A DNA stretch of 16,866 nt from Flammula alnicola (Eukaryota > Basidiomycota > Agaricomycetes > Agaricales > Strophariaceae). A model generated the notes under the pieces. It was not told the DNA's origin and searched no databases. It saw only the letters and a list, made by a program, of their open reading frames with translations. A program made the position numbers and the translations under genes. The DNA lies in the NCBI GenBank assembly GCA_015499995.1, contig JADNRV010000702.1:1-16866 (forward strand), read 5' to 3'. Each line of letters opens with the position of its first letter. The first letter of the stretch is position 1. This document shows, one piece after another, positions 8,077 to 16,866 of the stretch.

Positions 8077-8266
8077 TACCTTGCATGTCAACAAGATAGA
8101 TTGCCGTGTCGTGTCCCAGCCACATATCTCTAACTTATTTATTTCACCGGAGCTGGAAACTTCACATGCCTGCCCTTACTGCAAGACTTTCGCTTCATAA
8201 TTGAACAATGAATATTGACCATTATAATATAGATTGTGAATAGTATTGGTACTGTGATACTAAGTG
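8077..8266. other. Convergent 3' intergenic spacer, GT15 copy 2 / PIK1
   Basis: A 190-bp spacer between two stop codons facing each other. It must hold both 3' UTRs. I see no other feature in it. Confidence 0.6.
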
Positions 8267-11200
8267 TCAAAATCGAATTCCTGAAAGCAAGTCATGACAG
8301 CGTACCGAGTCGTATAGTCTTGTCCAATGTGACCCCAGAGAGCTGTCAATAAGTCGATTAATGTATTCGCTGGTCAGAGCATGTGTCAAGGTTGGCTGGA
8401 ATCGATCTCGAAGGTGGTTTGCTGTTTGATCACCGGAAACAGCGAAGCATGGCAACATTGAATCTAAATGCAAAAAAAAAAAAAAAAAAGAATGATTGGG
8501 AGAAATTCCGCCGCGAGATATTTCAACTTACCTTTTTGCATTAGTTCAACAAGGGCTGAATGTGAAGAGATCTTGTAAGTGTGTGTGCTATCTTAAAAAA
8601 GAACAACATACTGATGATTCTGTCACAATGTTTCCGGGCGGCTTCAAATCCTTCACGGAATAGGGCCTTGAATTCAAGGAAGGCGGTACCTGTAACCCCT
8701 CCAAGGACTTCTACATATTCTGGAGGGAGCTTGAAAGGAGCTGCTTCGAAACCGATATTCCCAGGAGTGTTGCTCAATATGAACCCAAAATCAATATGTA
8801 TGAGGTGGCCGTCGCGGTCAATGAGAATATTTCCGTTATGTCGATCCTTGATCTGTAGAAGATACGTTACAATTGAGTATCCTGTTTCACGTATCAATTT
8901 AATGGCAAAAATAATAGAAGGAAGCATTCCGTCACCTGCTAGTGATTTGGCAAAGTTCTTTTGGGCCCTAGCGAATTTGGCCGATGATAATTCTCCATAT
9001 GTCTAAATGGGAATTGTGTTAGAGCGCAGAATCGAGGTGCGAAAAAAAGACAAACAGATATGAAATGGTCCATCAACGTGACATGCCCAAGTTTTCCGCT
9101 GGCTAATCTTCTGGCATACTCTGCCTTCTTGATTGAGTGTATCGAGACAGCATCCGTGATGGTTTCAACAAGTCCAGATGAAGATCCTGTAATCATAATA
9201 CGGAAGCTGTGGAGGTTGTCATCTAATATGCCTTCGAAGGATTGAAGTATTTCACATACTATTTCACCCAGCAAGCGCACTTTTCCTCAGCCCAAATTCC
9301 TTGAAATTCGTGAATGAGCTGGACAGCAAGTTGTTCCTGTCGTAAGTCGCCACCAGTTTTGACAATCACAGATACGCAATCCCAGTTGGCTAGCGGGAAT
9401 CGTTACTGTCTGAAAGCAATATTTACAGAACAACCTACCCAAATGACCGTAAGGAGAGCCGTGACGTATCCGACTCTACATGAAAGACTTAAAATCAAGG
9501 TCTTGAAGGGGAAGCCCAGCGAAGTACATACCTTCTTCGCTGCCCATGATTCACTGAAGACGACGGCCGACGGATCTACTTTGTTGAGTTCTCGACGAAT
9601 AATTCCTTCATCCTCAGCAGACTTGGTGCTCCCGCTGACGACAGTGCTTCGCATCATGGCATCGCCTTCGCTTCCCTTCATTCGTTCCATTCGTTCCTCC
9701 TCTAGGGAAAGCATCTCCTTCATGACGCGATCGCGAATCGCAGAAGCCTCGGCACGAGGTAGCCTCATGCGACTATGCATTGGCTGAGAAACTTCCATGG
9801 AACCGCTGTGCCTGCCTACATATTGTTTTTTGTGTTGTTTAGAGTATAGTCGACGAGAAGAACAAAAATGCACTCACCGGAACGATCTAGAATATTGTCT
9901 GGACGAGAGGAACCATTAGGTTTTGCAGTCGCTGAAACTGGTTCTCGACTTTGATCCGCATTCAGTTGGGCTAACATGATTGCAGCTGTACGCATTCGTT
10001 CAGAATAGTCGTCGAGAGAGAGAATGCGAATAGTTTCGCTTTCGTTGGCAGACATCTGCGACTGCGATGGAGATATCGAATTCGTCCTACTGAGTGACGG
10101 AGACATGAAGTGCTGAGCCAGTGGGGTATGTCGCAATCTCGTGTCATCAGATTGAGGAAACAAGGGCGAAGAGCGAGCCCAGGTGACCATATCCAACTCC
10201 CTATTCTTTGGTGTAGGTGGCAAAACAATAGAGTCCTCGATGTCCAACATTCGAGACCGAAGAGGTTGATCGTCGCCATAGAGTTGTTCCACAAGGTCTA
10301 TTTCCTCTTCATCGTTCGAGAAAGTACTTGTGGATGAGTCTGCGGTTGCTGGACCACCCGGGAAAAATGATGATTGTGCTATTGGTGTGAAGGACGTCTG
10401 AAGGGAGGCATCAGGATCGGTGTCTTTCCGGATAGTACTGGAGGAAAGGCCAAAATCGAGCCAACCGCCTCGCTGTTCGACTTCTTTTGTCACCAATTTC
10501 CGCAGAATATCCTTGTTAGGTCTCTTCGTAGGATCAAAATCTAGATCGTTGCTTAGAATTTCGATCAACAGCAGATAAGGCGCGCGTTCAGCCGAGTTAA
10601 GGACAACAGCTTCGCCAGGAGGGATTCGAACTATTCTATGGTGTGGATTAGGAACGGCAGGACTGGGGTCATTGTCTGAGGATGAGCACCACATGGGCAT
10701 GCAAACCTGCAATCGGAGTCGGCATCCATACGCGCTAAGGGACATGGAACGTACCTCCGCCGGAAGTTTGTGATTGAGGGCAGTCAATTCTGCTCGAAGA
10801 GCCGATACTCTTGCAGGTTTTGGCACGATAACAAGTCGGTTACAAATATTCTCAAGGCTGAGTAGAAATTGAACCTTCTTGGATTTCAAAACCATAGAGC
10901 TAGGGAATGAGCAGCGAACGAACCTCGGATAAATAATAATGTCCTCTTAGTAGATGCATCTGGGATTGTGCATCGTACTTTTCCAACAACAAATCAGCCT
11001 GATTGAGAGCTGCAGAACGTAATGGGGTTCGAGCTGAAGCAAGAGACGGCGAAGATTGATAGGGCATGACTACGCTGTCGGAATCAAGTTGGCCTAATGG
11101 GTCCGATTCGGATAACCTTGGTCTGCGGATGGTTTGTAGATGGAGAGGCAGCGCAGGAAGAGTTTGGGCGCCGAAATTACGTCGACGACCTAGGGATCTC

Positions 11201-12061
11201 CCTGCTTGTAATCCAGAAATTTCAACGGATTTCGGCGGGAGAGGAGGCGGCAATTCTTCGTCAGGACTTGAAGACAGGTCGTTATCTTCTGTCTCATCAA
11301 GCTGCGAGCGAATGGTAGAGCCATTGTATGGAGCATCGTTGCCATTCGATTGGATGCTTCTGGAACTATCACCCTCCTCATCCGCCCGGCCTTGCTCAAT
11401 GGCGACCTGCCCTGTGATTTCCGCGAGCTGAGGCATTGCGGGAGCACCAGCTAGCAGAACTCCGAGTCCCACAAAGACGGGTTCCGCGTGATGCTTGATT
11501 TTGCGCCTCCTGGCGTATGCTGGAAGATTGAAGCCCAGGTAAGGGGAAGACGAGGGCAGGAGTTGATCCCCGAAGACGATTTCATGACACTTATGCAAGA
11601 CACGCTGGCATATCAGGAACGATGGGGAGTATCTATGTGTGGAAAGGTCATTCAGAGTAGCTTGCATAAACCATAGAGTCTGATTAAATGAGTGGTCTGT
11701 TAGTTCAGAGTGCAGGATTAGGAAACGAATCTGACTGACGATTAATGCAATGTGAGTGGAGCGTTGGGCAATTTCAATGACAAAACATTCCAATGCACGA
11801 GACTTCGTCGGTCTAGTTACAAGAAGATGACTGGCAGATATGGTCAAGATACGCGCCTCTAATGAAGATTAATATTTCTGTTCACCAGATAAATCCCCAC
11901 ACGTCGCGCAATTCATGAATATCTAGCTCCCGAAGTCTTCGCGTGAGGTAGTAAGTAATTCCTATGTTGTCGGCGTAGAGAAGAAGATATTTGAGAGCGA
12001 CATGGACCGAGAAGAATGACGAAGAAAGGAATAGACGGAGGAGGAGAGCATGGGAGGACAT
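8267..12061 (-). CDS. PIK1: Phosphatidylinositol 4-kinase, PI4K III-beta class, 1043 aa
   Basis: It makes PI4P at the trans-Golgi, needed for vesicle formation. Thirteen exons: 12061-11886, 11830-11740, 11679-10924, 10874-10755, 10706-9878, 9815-9532, 9475-9439, 9389-9260, 9206-9056, 9002-8936, 8881-8612, 8555-8532 and 8463-8267; 3132 nt in frame to TGA. The N-terminal lipid-kinase-unique region includes YADNIGITYYLTRRL, ICHLLVTRPTKSRALECF and IEIAQRSTHIAL. A long polar linker with a proline run (PPPLPPK) follows. The segment VPKPARVSALRAELTALN leads to HHRIVRIPPGEAVVLNSAER. The kinase domain has GSPYGHLANWD, the nucleotide-binding lysine in VIVKTGGDLRQ (K775), the catalytic loop KDRHNGN (892-898) and the metal-binding IHIDFGF (D911). 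It ends with LVELMQKDSMLPCF and WTRLYD. The start MSSHALLLRLF matches the family N-terminus as I recall it; a further in-frame ATG lies upstream. Exons of 24 and 37 nt are needed. Confidence 0.95.
8472..8489. repeat. A18 homopolymer (T18 on the sense strand) in a PIK1 intron
   Basis: Eighteen consecutive A residues on the plus strand. On the PIK1 sense strand this is a T18 tract 8 nt before the acceptor of the last intron, an extreme polypyrimidine tract and a likely length-variable site. Confidence 0.85.
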
Positions 12062-12257
12062 GACATCTCCCGTTAACACTGATCTCTGCAACGGTGCACT
12101 GGGGAAAGATTCAGGTCTGCGAGGGTCATGTGATTTGTTCCCATCGCTCTCTTGACACGTCCACGGACTCCAACACGACTCGTCTCCTCCTTATTACAAC
12201 CTGGACACCAAAAGCGATATACAGAATCGCAAGAACACTATATAGCTTCAGCGTAAC
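12062..12257. promoter_or_regulatory. Divergent promoter between PIK1 and OST3
   Basis: Only 196 bp separate the two start codons, so the genes share a promoter region. It contains TGACACGTCCA (12153-12163), an ACGT-core site somewhat like the UPR and bZIP elements before ER genes, and a TATATA at 12239-12244 that is too close to the OST3 start to be a normal TATA box. The UPR link is a guess from one short motif. Confidence 0.5.
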
Positions 12258-13481
12258 ATGAAAACCCTCTTAATTGCGGGACTTTGTGCCCTCATTTCTC
12301 TTCCTTCTGCGCTAGCCGCGACTCCACAGGAACAACTCATCCAATTGGCGTCTGCTGGAAATGGTGTCATCAGGCTCAATGCTGATACATTTGACCTTTT
12401 AACATCACCAAAACGCACCTGGTCCGCATCGGTTCAGCTCACTGCATTGGACAAGAGACGTCGATGCAATCCCTGCAGGTCAGAGTGTTGAATCCTGTCA
12501 CAATTATTACATTTCATTATCATTGTCTATAGTCAATTTGACCCCGCTTGGAATGCTGTAGCAAAGGCTTGGACCTATGCCCCTTCAGCCCAACAGAAGC
12601 AACATTTCTTCGCGACCTTGGATTTTGACGAAGGCACGGCAATATTCCAAAGGGTTAGTCCACGAGCCTGGAGCCGGTGCATCACTGACAGTCTTTCTTT
12701 CAAATAGCTTGGGATATCGTCTGCTCCCGTGGTTTTTAACTATCCTGCTGCAGAAGGCTCTCGGAAACCCGCGAGTGGCAATGTATCCCCAATCAAATAT
12801 GACTTCTCGGAGTATGTCCCTTCAAGTTCATGCCTCTCTATTTTATATCCTAATGAAATGTTACAGTGGGTTTGATGCTGGTCCTCTTGCCTCCTTCCTC
12901 TCCAAATACACGCCTGTTGCTATACCATATAGGGATCCAATTGACTGGGCTCGCTGGATTACTATTGCCATCGGTGTTTTGGGATCTGCTCTCTTTATCA
13001 GGTTCATATCTCCCATTGTGCAAAATAAATGGGCATGGGCAGCTGTAACTGTTATTACGTCTCTTGTAATGACGTCTGGCTACATGTTCACTCGCATTCG
13101 AAACGTACCCTACAATGGTGGTGATGGCAACTGGATTGCTGCGGGATACCAGAATCAGTTTGGCCAAGAAGTTCAAGTTGTGTCATTCATCTGTGCGTTT
13201 CTACCAATGTCGTTTCTCTGCTTAAATAACACTAAACTGTCCTGTAGACGGTCTCTTGTCTTTTGCTTTCCTCATGCTGATTCTGGTTGTTCCCCTGCAA
13301 TCATCGCCACAAAGACAGCGTCTGCAGGTTTATTTATGGACGGGTGTTATTATGATTATTTACTCCGTCTTGGTTTCCCTTTTCAGAGTGAAAAACCGCG
13401 GTATGTGCATGCAGAATATTTTGAATCTATTTTAGCTGATTCATTCTTCAATCAGGATACCCCTTCAAACTCTTTTTGTAA
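12258..13481 (+). CDS. OST3: Oligosaccharyltransferase subunit OST3/OST6 family, 316 aa
   Basis: This ER-membrane subunit of the N-glycan transferase has a lumenal thioredoxin-like domain that holds substrate cysteines. Exons are 12258-12478, 12533-12653, 12708-12811, 12867-13192, 13248-13400 and 13456-13481; 951 nt in frame to TAA. A signal peptide of about 20 residues ends in ALA. The lumenal domain has TWSASVQLTALDKRRRCNPC, with the redox pair CNPC at residues 70-73, then QFDPAWNAVAKAW and SSAPVVFNYP. A cluster of four membrane segments follows at about 179-200, 206-225, 252-277 and 287-308, with YRDPIDWARW before the first and the C-terminus RGYPFKLFL. Length, topology and the CxPC pair fit the Ost3/Ost6 family (TUSC3/MAGT1 in animals). 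A single fungal member is usually annotated OST3; the split from OST6 cannot be made here. It is divergent from PIK1 and convergent with SEC16. Confidence 0.93.
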
Positions 13482-13665
13482 GGCAGTAGTTTGAAGTACC
13501 GTGTACAGAATAGAATATACAGTTTTTGGAAAGATCATTCTCTAAAGATTGAAGCCAAAGCACGAAAATCTGATTCCATTATTTAATGCAAACATCCGTA
13601 ATTGATAAATCTATAAGATTATGGGAATAAGTACAAAAGCGAATCTCCTGGATCCAGTTAAACCT
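13482..13665. other. Convergent 3' intergenic spacer, OST3 / SEC16
   Basis: An AT-rich 184-bp spacer between two facing stop codons that must contain both 3' UTRs. Nothing else is seen. Confidence 0.6.
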
Positions 13666-16600
13666 CTATGCTGCGCCGCCTGTCTCCTGTTGGAATACGT
13701 CCACGTACCGACTACGAATATTGCGCTTTGTAGCCTGTGATTTAGGTCTCGCCGGAGGAGGTGGGCCCGAAGGATTCAACCTCGTTCCCGTGGGAGTGCT
13801 AGGAGCAGATTCCGTCGGAGGGGCAAGATTAGAACGAATACGCATTGGAGCCTTGACTGGTGGTTCGCCCAGGTCAACTGCAGACGCCGAACGAAGTGGT
13901 GGCCCTGCATGAGGCTGAGGCTTGGATCCGGTCATGCCAGGAGACGCAGTTTGAGCCCGTGGAGGTGGAGCAGCAGCAGCAGGAGGTTTTGCAGTATCGT
14001 CAGCCGCAGCCTGTGATCCATGTTAGCATGACGACATGTACAATAGGCAGGTGAAAGACCAACATTTCGATTGATCCAGCGTTTCTGTTCTTTGTCGTAG
14101 TAGAAGGCGGATTCCTCACCGAGACTGGCCTTAATTGGACCAGGGGCGGATGAATCACTTTTCTTCCACCATCGACCTAGCCACGATCCAGTAGATGCCG
14201 GCGTTTCTACAGAAACGAATAAGAAAATATACATAATAAGAGGGGTACACTCACCAGTCTTTTCAGGTGCAGAAGCCACAGATTTGGGAGGCGGAGTCGC
14301 AGCTTCTTCTTTCACTGGACTCGATTCCTGCTTTTCGGGCTGGGGTTTGGAATTTCCCAGACCCAGGTCATCATCATCGACGAAGTCTGCTTGCATTGAG
14401 GAACTCTGCTGCTGCTGTCTGACAGGACCAATAGAGAAAGAATTATTATCCATGAGAGAGATGAACCCATCACTGGTCGCTTGAATCGACGATTCATCAA
14501 CTCGCATGAAAGTGGCAGCGGTGGGGGTATTATTCGATCCATTGGCCTCAGTCGAGGATCCCCACCAAGACGCTGTTTGAATAGTTTGAATAGGAGTTTC
14601 TAGGTCATCATTCGAGGCACTCCGAGACTTCGGTGCGTAGGGATCCTCGCTGGGTGGTTGGTCATTGAAGCCAAATCCTACAGGCGACGACTGCGACGAC
14701 GATATAGAGTTCGAGGTAGCTGTATGTGTCTGCACAGCAGGTCTCTGTCGCATATAACCCATGGCAGAAGAGGACCGCTCAGCCACGACTTGTTGTGAAT
14801 AAGGCGTTGCTGTGGCCATTGCAGATGTGGTACGCTGTGGAGGACCCACATTGAGGCTCGCAGATGGTGGTTGTGGAGAAGATCTGGCAGAAGGAGTATT
14901 GGAGGAGATGGTGCTGTAATGAGCAAATGGGCCATTAAAGGGTTGGTCTGACGATTTCGGATTATCGTTAGTCGGAGTTGCTGAATCACTTTCACCAGTT
15001 ACTAGCTTGGTGAAACGCCCTTCGAGCCAACCTCCAATTGAATCAAGACTTGGCTTGGTCAGCTTGCCTCCGATCCACGAGCCAGACTTGTCGCCAGGAA
15101 ATACTCCTGAGAGCCGTTGTTGAAGACCCTGCAGTTGCTCCAACAACGCCAAGTTTGTATAAGGCGAAGTGTGACTTAAAGATGCTGTGATAGCATCACA
15201 GTATCTAGCAACAACAATAATAATATAAGCATCAGCGACGCGGATAGAATGTGGAAAACTTACCGATTGGCAAGTTGAATATCGCCGGTCTCGGCAAGGG
15301 ATACTGCCCGAATGAACCGATACGCTTGAAGGTGGGGAATGCCATGGAAAGGCTCCTGTCCTTTGACGGTAGGCACTAGAGACAAAGCAAACTCAAGAAT
15401 TTCGGAAAAGATCAGCGCATCTGAATCTTTCGTAACATCTGCAGGTTTCTTGAGCCGACCAACGTAATTCTGGCAGAGGGACTCCCGAGACCACCGATCA
15501 ATGACGTTTGGGGTGACAGAAGGTAGCTGAGCAAGGCATGAAATTCTCATCTTTCCATTCAAAAAGAAAGGGCAAAACATACCAAACGTGAGCAGCCTCG
15601 ACCCAATTGTTAGCAAGAAGTTGATCTCCAAGGGCTGTTAAAGCCGCCGAGGCCTCCGGGGTCAAAGGCGAAGAAATGATCATAGCAGCTGTTTCTGCCC
15701 ACTTCGCAAGAGACTCAGAAGGTATGCTAGGCGGCATAATTGGGTGTTGCATTGGCGCGAAATTCGGAGTCCGAGGTGTCATTGTGGGAACCATTGGGGG
15801 TTGGAAACGGCCTACACCACTCTGCAGAAGACTGATTGGAGCCAATTCCTGGACTATATGAACGTAAGTTATTGATGAAAATGGTTTTATTTTATTTTTC
15901 CTTACCGGCGGCTGCTCCCTGCCCTGAGAAAAGACTATATGCAACTCTCAAACTCTCTCGATTGTTTTTCTGAGGCTGAATCTTAGAGAGGTTGCCATTA
16001 GGAGCATGAAGACCGCGCCCCGCTTCCTCTCTGAGTCCTAACTCCACGCGCAGAAAATCATGGACAACATCTTTCCAAGATTCTTTGTCAATGCTACTGG
16101 CAATAATCAGAGCATGTGCCCAGAGTTTTTCTTCCATTGCAAATTGATAGGCTTGGCGGCGGTCGCCTTGAAGGAGGAACTCCTCAATCTTGTCAAGTGA
16201 AGATGATCGCAGGGTGGTGACGCTGATTGGTGTTTCATCGGAAGATGCGGCCTTGAAGGAGGCTATAAATATTATGAGAAGTCAGTTATGCGATGATTAA
16301 GAGAGGCAGAATAAAAGGACCTTGAAGTGATACGGCATCTTGCAACGCGGGTGTACCATCCAGTCTAGGTACTAGTGTTGACCGCACAGCTGATTCAGAT
16401 TGTTGTCTATTTTCGTTAATCAGTTGTAAGGGAAGAAGTCTAATTACCAAACTTCGGACTCACGTTCCCAAAAGATGACCATCGTTTTCCACCATGACAC
16501 TCAGCAACTTGACGAGAATGAGCTTATTTTCTGCCGCTTGTTTCTCCGCATTTGCCAAATATCCCAAACCTTGTTGAATTTCACTGATACGACCAGTCAA

Positions 16601-16866
16601 GTAACTCAATACCGCGGTCTTCTTTGTTTTTGTCTGAGTAGCAAGGTTTGGTCTGACGAGACTTATGGATGTTGCTCCGGGGTCCGACAAAAGAGGACCA
16701 GGATAAGAAGATTCTGAAGAATTTAACGCTAATTCGGGAAGTATTTTGTGCAAGGTCCGAATCTTGAGTTCCGACGATGTCCTCGAGGAGAAAGCGATGT
16801 CGAAGCCTGCATTCAAGCCTGGCATTCCATGGAAGCATGTGATCATCTTTCCTCCAAACCCGAACG
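13666..16866 (-). CDS. SEC16: COPII coat scaffold Sec16, 5' part beyond the window
   Basis: Sec16 organises ER exit sites and binds the COPII coat. Visible exons are 16866-16464 (open to the right), 16406-16321, 16262-15906, 15853-15583, 15526-15264, 15204-14255, 14206-14064 and 14010-13666 (TAG). The window starts at FGFGGKMITCF, the usual beginning of the central domain. The helical domain follows: LQDAVSL, KIEEFLLQGDRRQAYQFAME, VAYSLFSGQGAA, LGDQLLANNWVEAAHVCYLL, FALSLVPTVKGQEPF and NRYCDAITASL. After it come LLEQLQGLQQRLSG, a long Ser/Pro/Gln-rich linker, SWLGRWWKK, GEESAFYYDKEQKRWIN and a C-terminus with RSRYVDVF, which fits the conserved Sec23-binding tail. Odd: in exon 15526-15264 the first half (to ITLVGS) and the second half (from about DVTKDSD) are in different frames, so the CDS as given carries a 1-nt frameshift near 15443-15456. 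All other junctions keep frame. Confidence 0.92.

Noticed and set aside
8592..8611. A 20-nt intron in PIK1 (8611-8592)
   Set aside because: Too short to be spliced. The 56-nt intron 8556-8611 gives the expected DRIITLVELMQ.
11066..11431. 121-residue plus-strand open frame inside PIK1
   Set aside because: It is antisense to the low-complexity linker of PIK1, with no recognisable domain.
15439..15491. A 44- or 53-nt intron in SEC16 ending at CTGCAG that would remove the frameshift
   Set aside because: Both donors (GTCCCT, GTCTCG) are poor, and the splice would delete SARITLVGS, which matches the conserved LVLIGS-like block of Sec16.
1..16866. Mobile elements, CRISPR arrays, prophage or bacterial operons
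   Set aside because: No terminal repeats, transposase or reverse-transcriptase motifs, or spaced repeats were seen; gene structure is eukaryotic throughout.

Overview
The window looks like nuclear DNA of a filamentous basidiomycete, probably an Agaricomycete. Every protein-coding gene is split by many short introns (about 48-69 nt, nearly all GT-AG), intergenic gaps are short, and the proteins are typical fungal housekeeping proteins. I saw no mobile element, CRISPR array, phage or operon-like structure. All exon joins were read by eye; they were chosen to keep frame and to restore conserved family motifs.

Layout, left to right: the 3' end of a nuclear-rim protein of the Nur1/Mug154 family (+, 1-390); an intron-containing tRNA-Ile(UAU) gene (-, 604-689) with a Pol III T-run; a small soluble ABC-type ATPase (-, 842-1847); TOM40, the mitochondrial outer-membrane import channel (-, 2248-3512); two tandem paralogous Golgi alpha-1,2-mannosyltransferases of family GT15/Kre2-Mnt1 (+, 3931-5805 and 6192-8076); PIK1, a phosphatidylinositol 4-kinase (-, 8267-12061); OST3, an oligosaccharyltransferase subunit with a CxxC thioredoxin-like lumenal domain (+, 12258-13481); and most of SEC16, the ER-exit-site COPII scaffold (-, from 13666 past the right edge).

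From 3.9 kb to the right edge every gene serves the secretory and glycosylation pathway: N-glycan transfer in the ER (OST3), ER exit (SEC16), Golgi PI4P synthesis (PIK1) and Golgi mannosylation (two GT15 enzymes). PIK1 and OST3 share a divergent promoter of about 196 bp. TOM40 and the first GT15 gene share one of about 418 bp.

The most unusual signal is exon architecture. Both GT15 paralogues need a 6-nt micro-exon to complete the RVEPD active-site motif. The first copy also has a 10-nt micro-exon next to the active-site tyrosine, and the ABC ATPase has a 17-nt micro-exon. Other points of note are a GC-AG intron, three introns present in only one GT15 copy, several frame-neutral stop-free introns, an apparent 1-nt frameshift inside the SEC16 central domain, and a guanine at position 37 of the tRNA-Ile.
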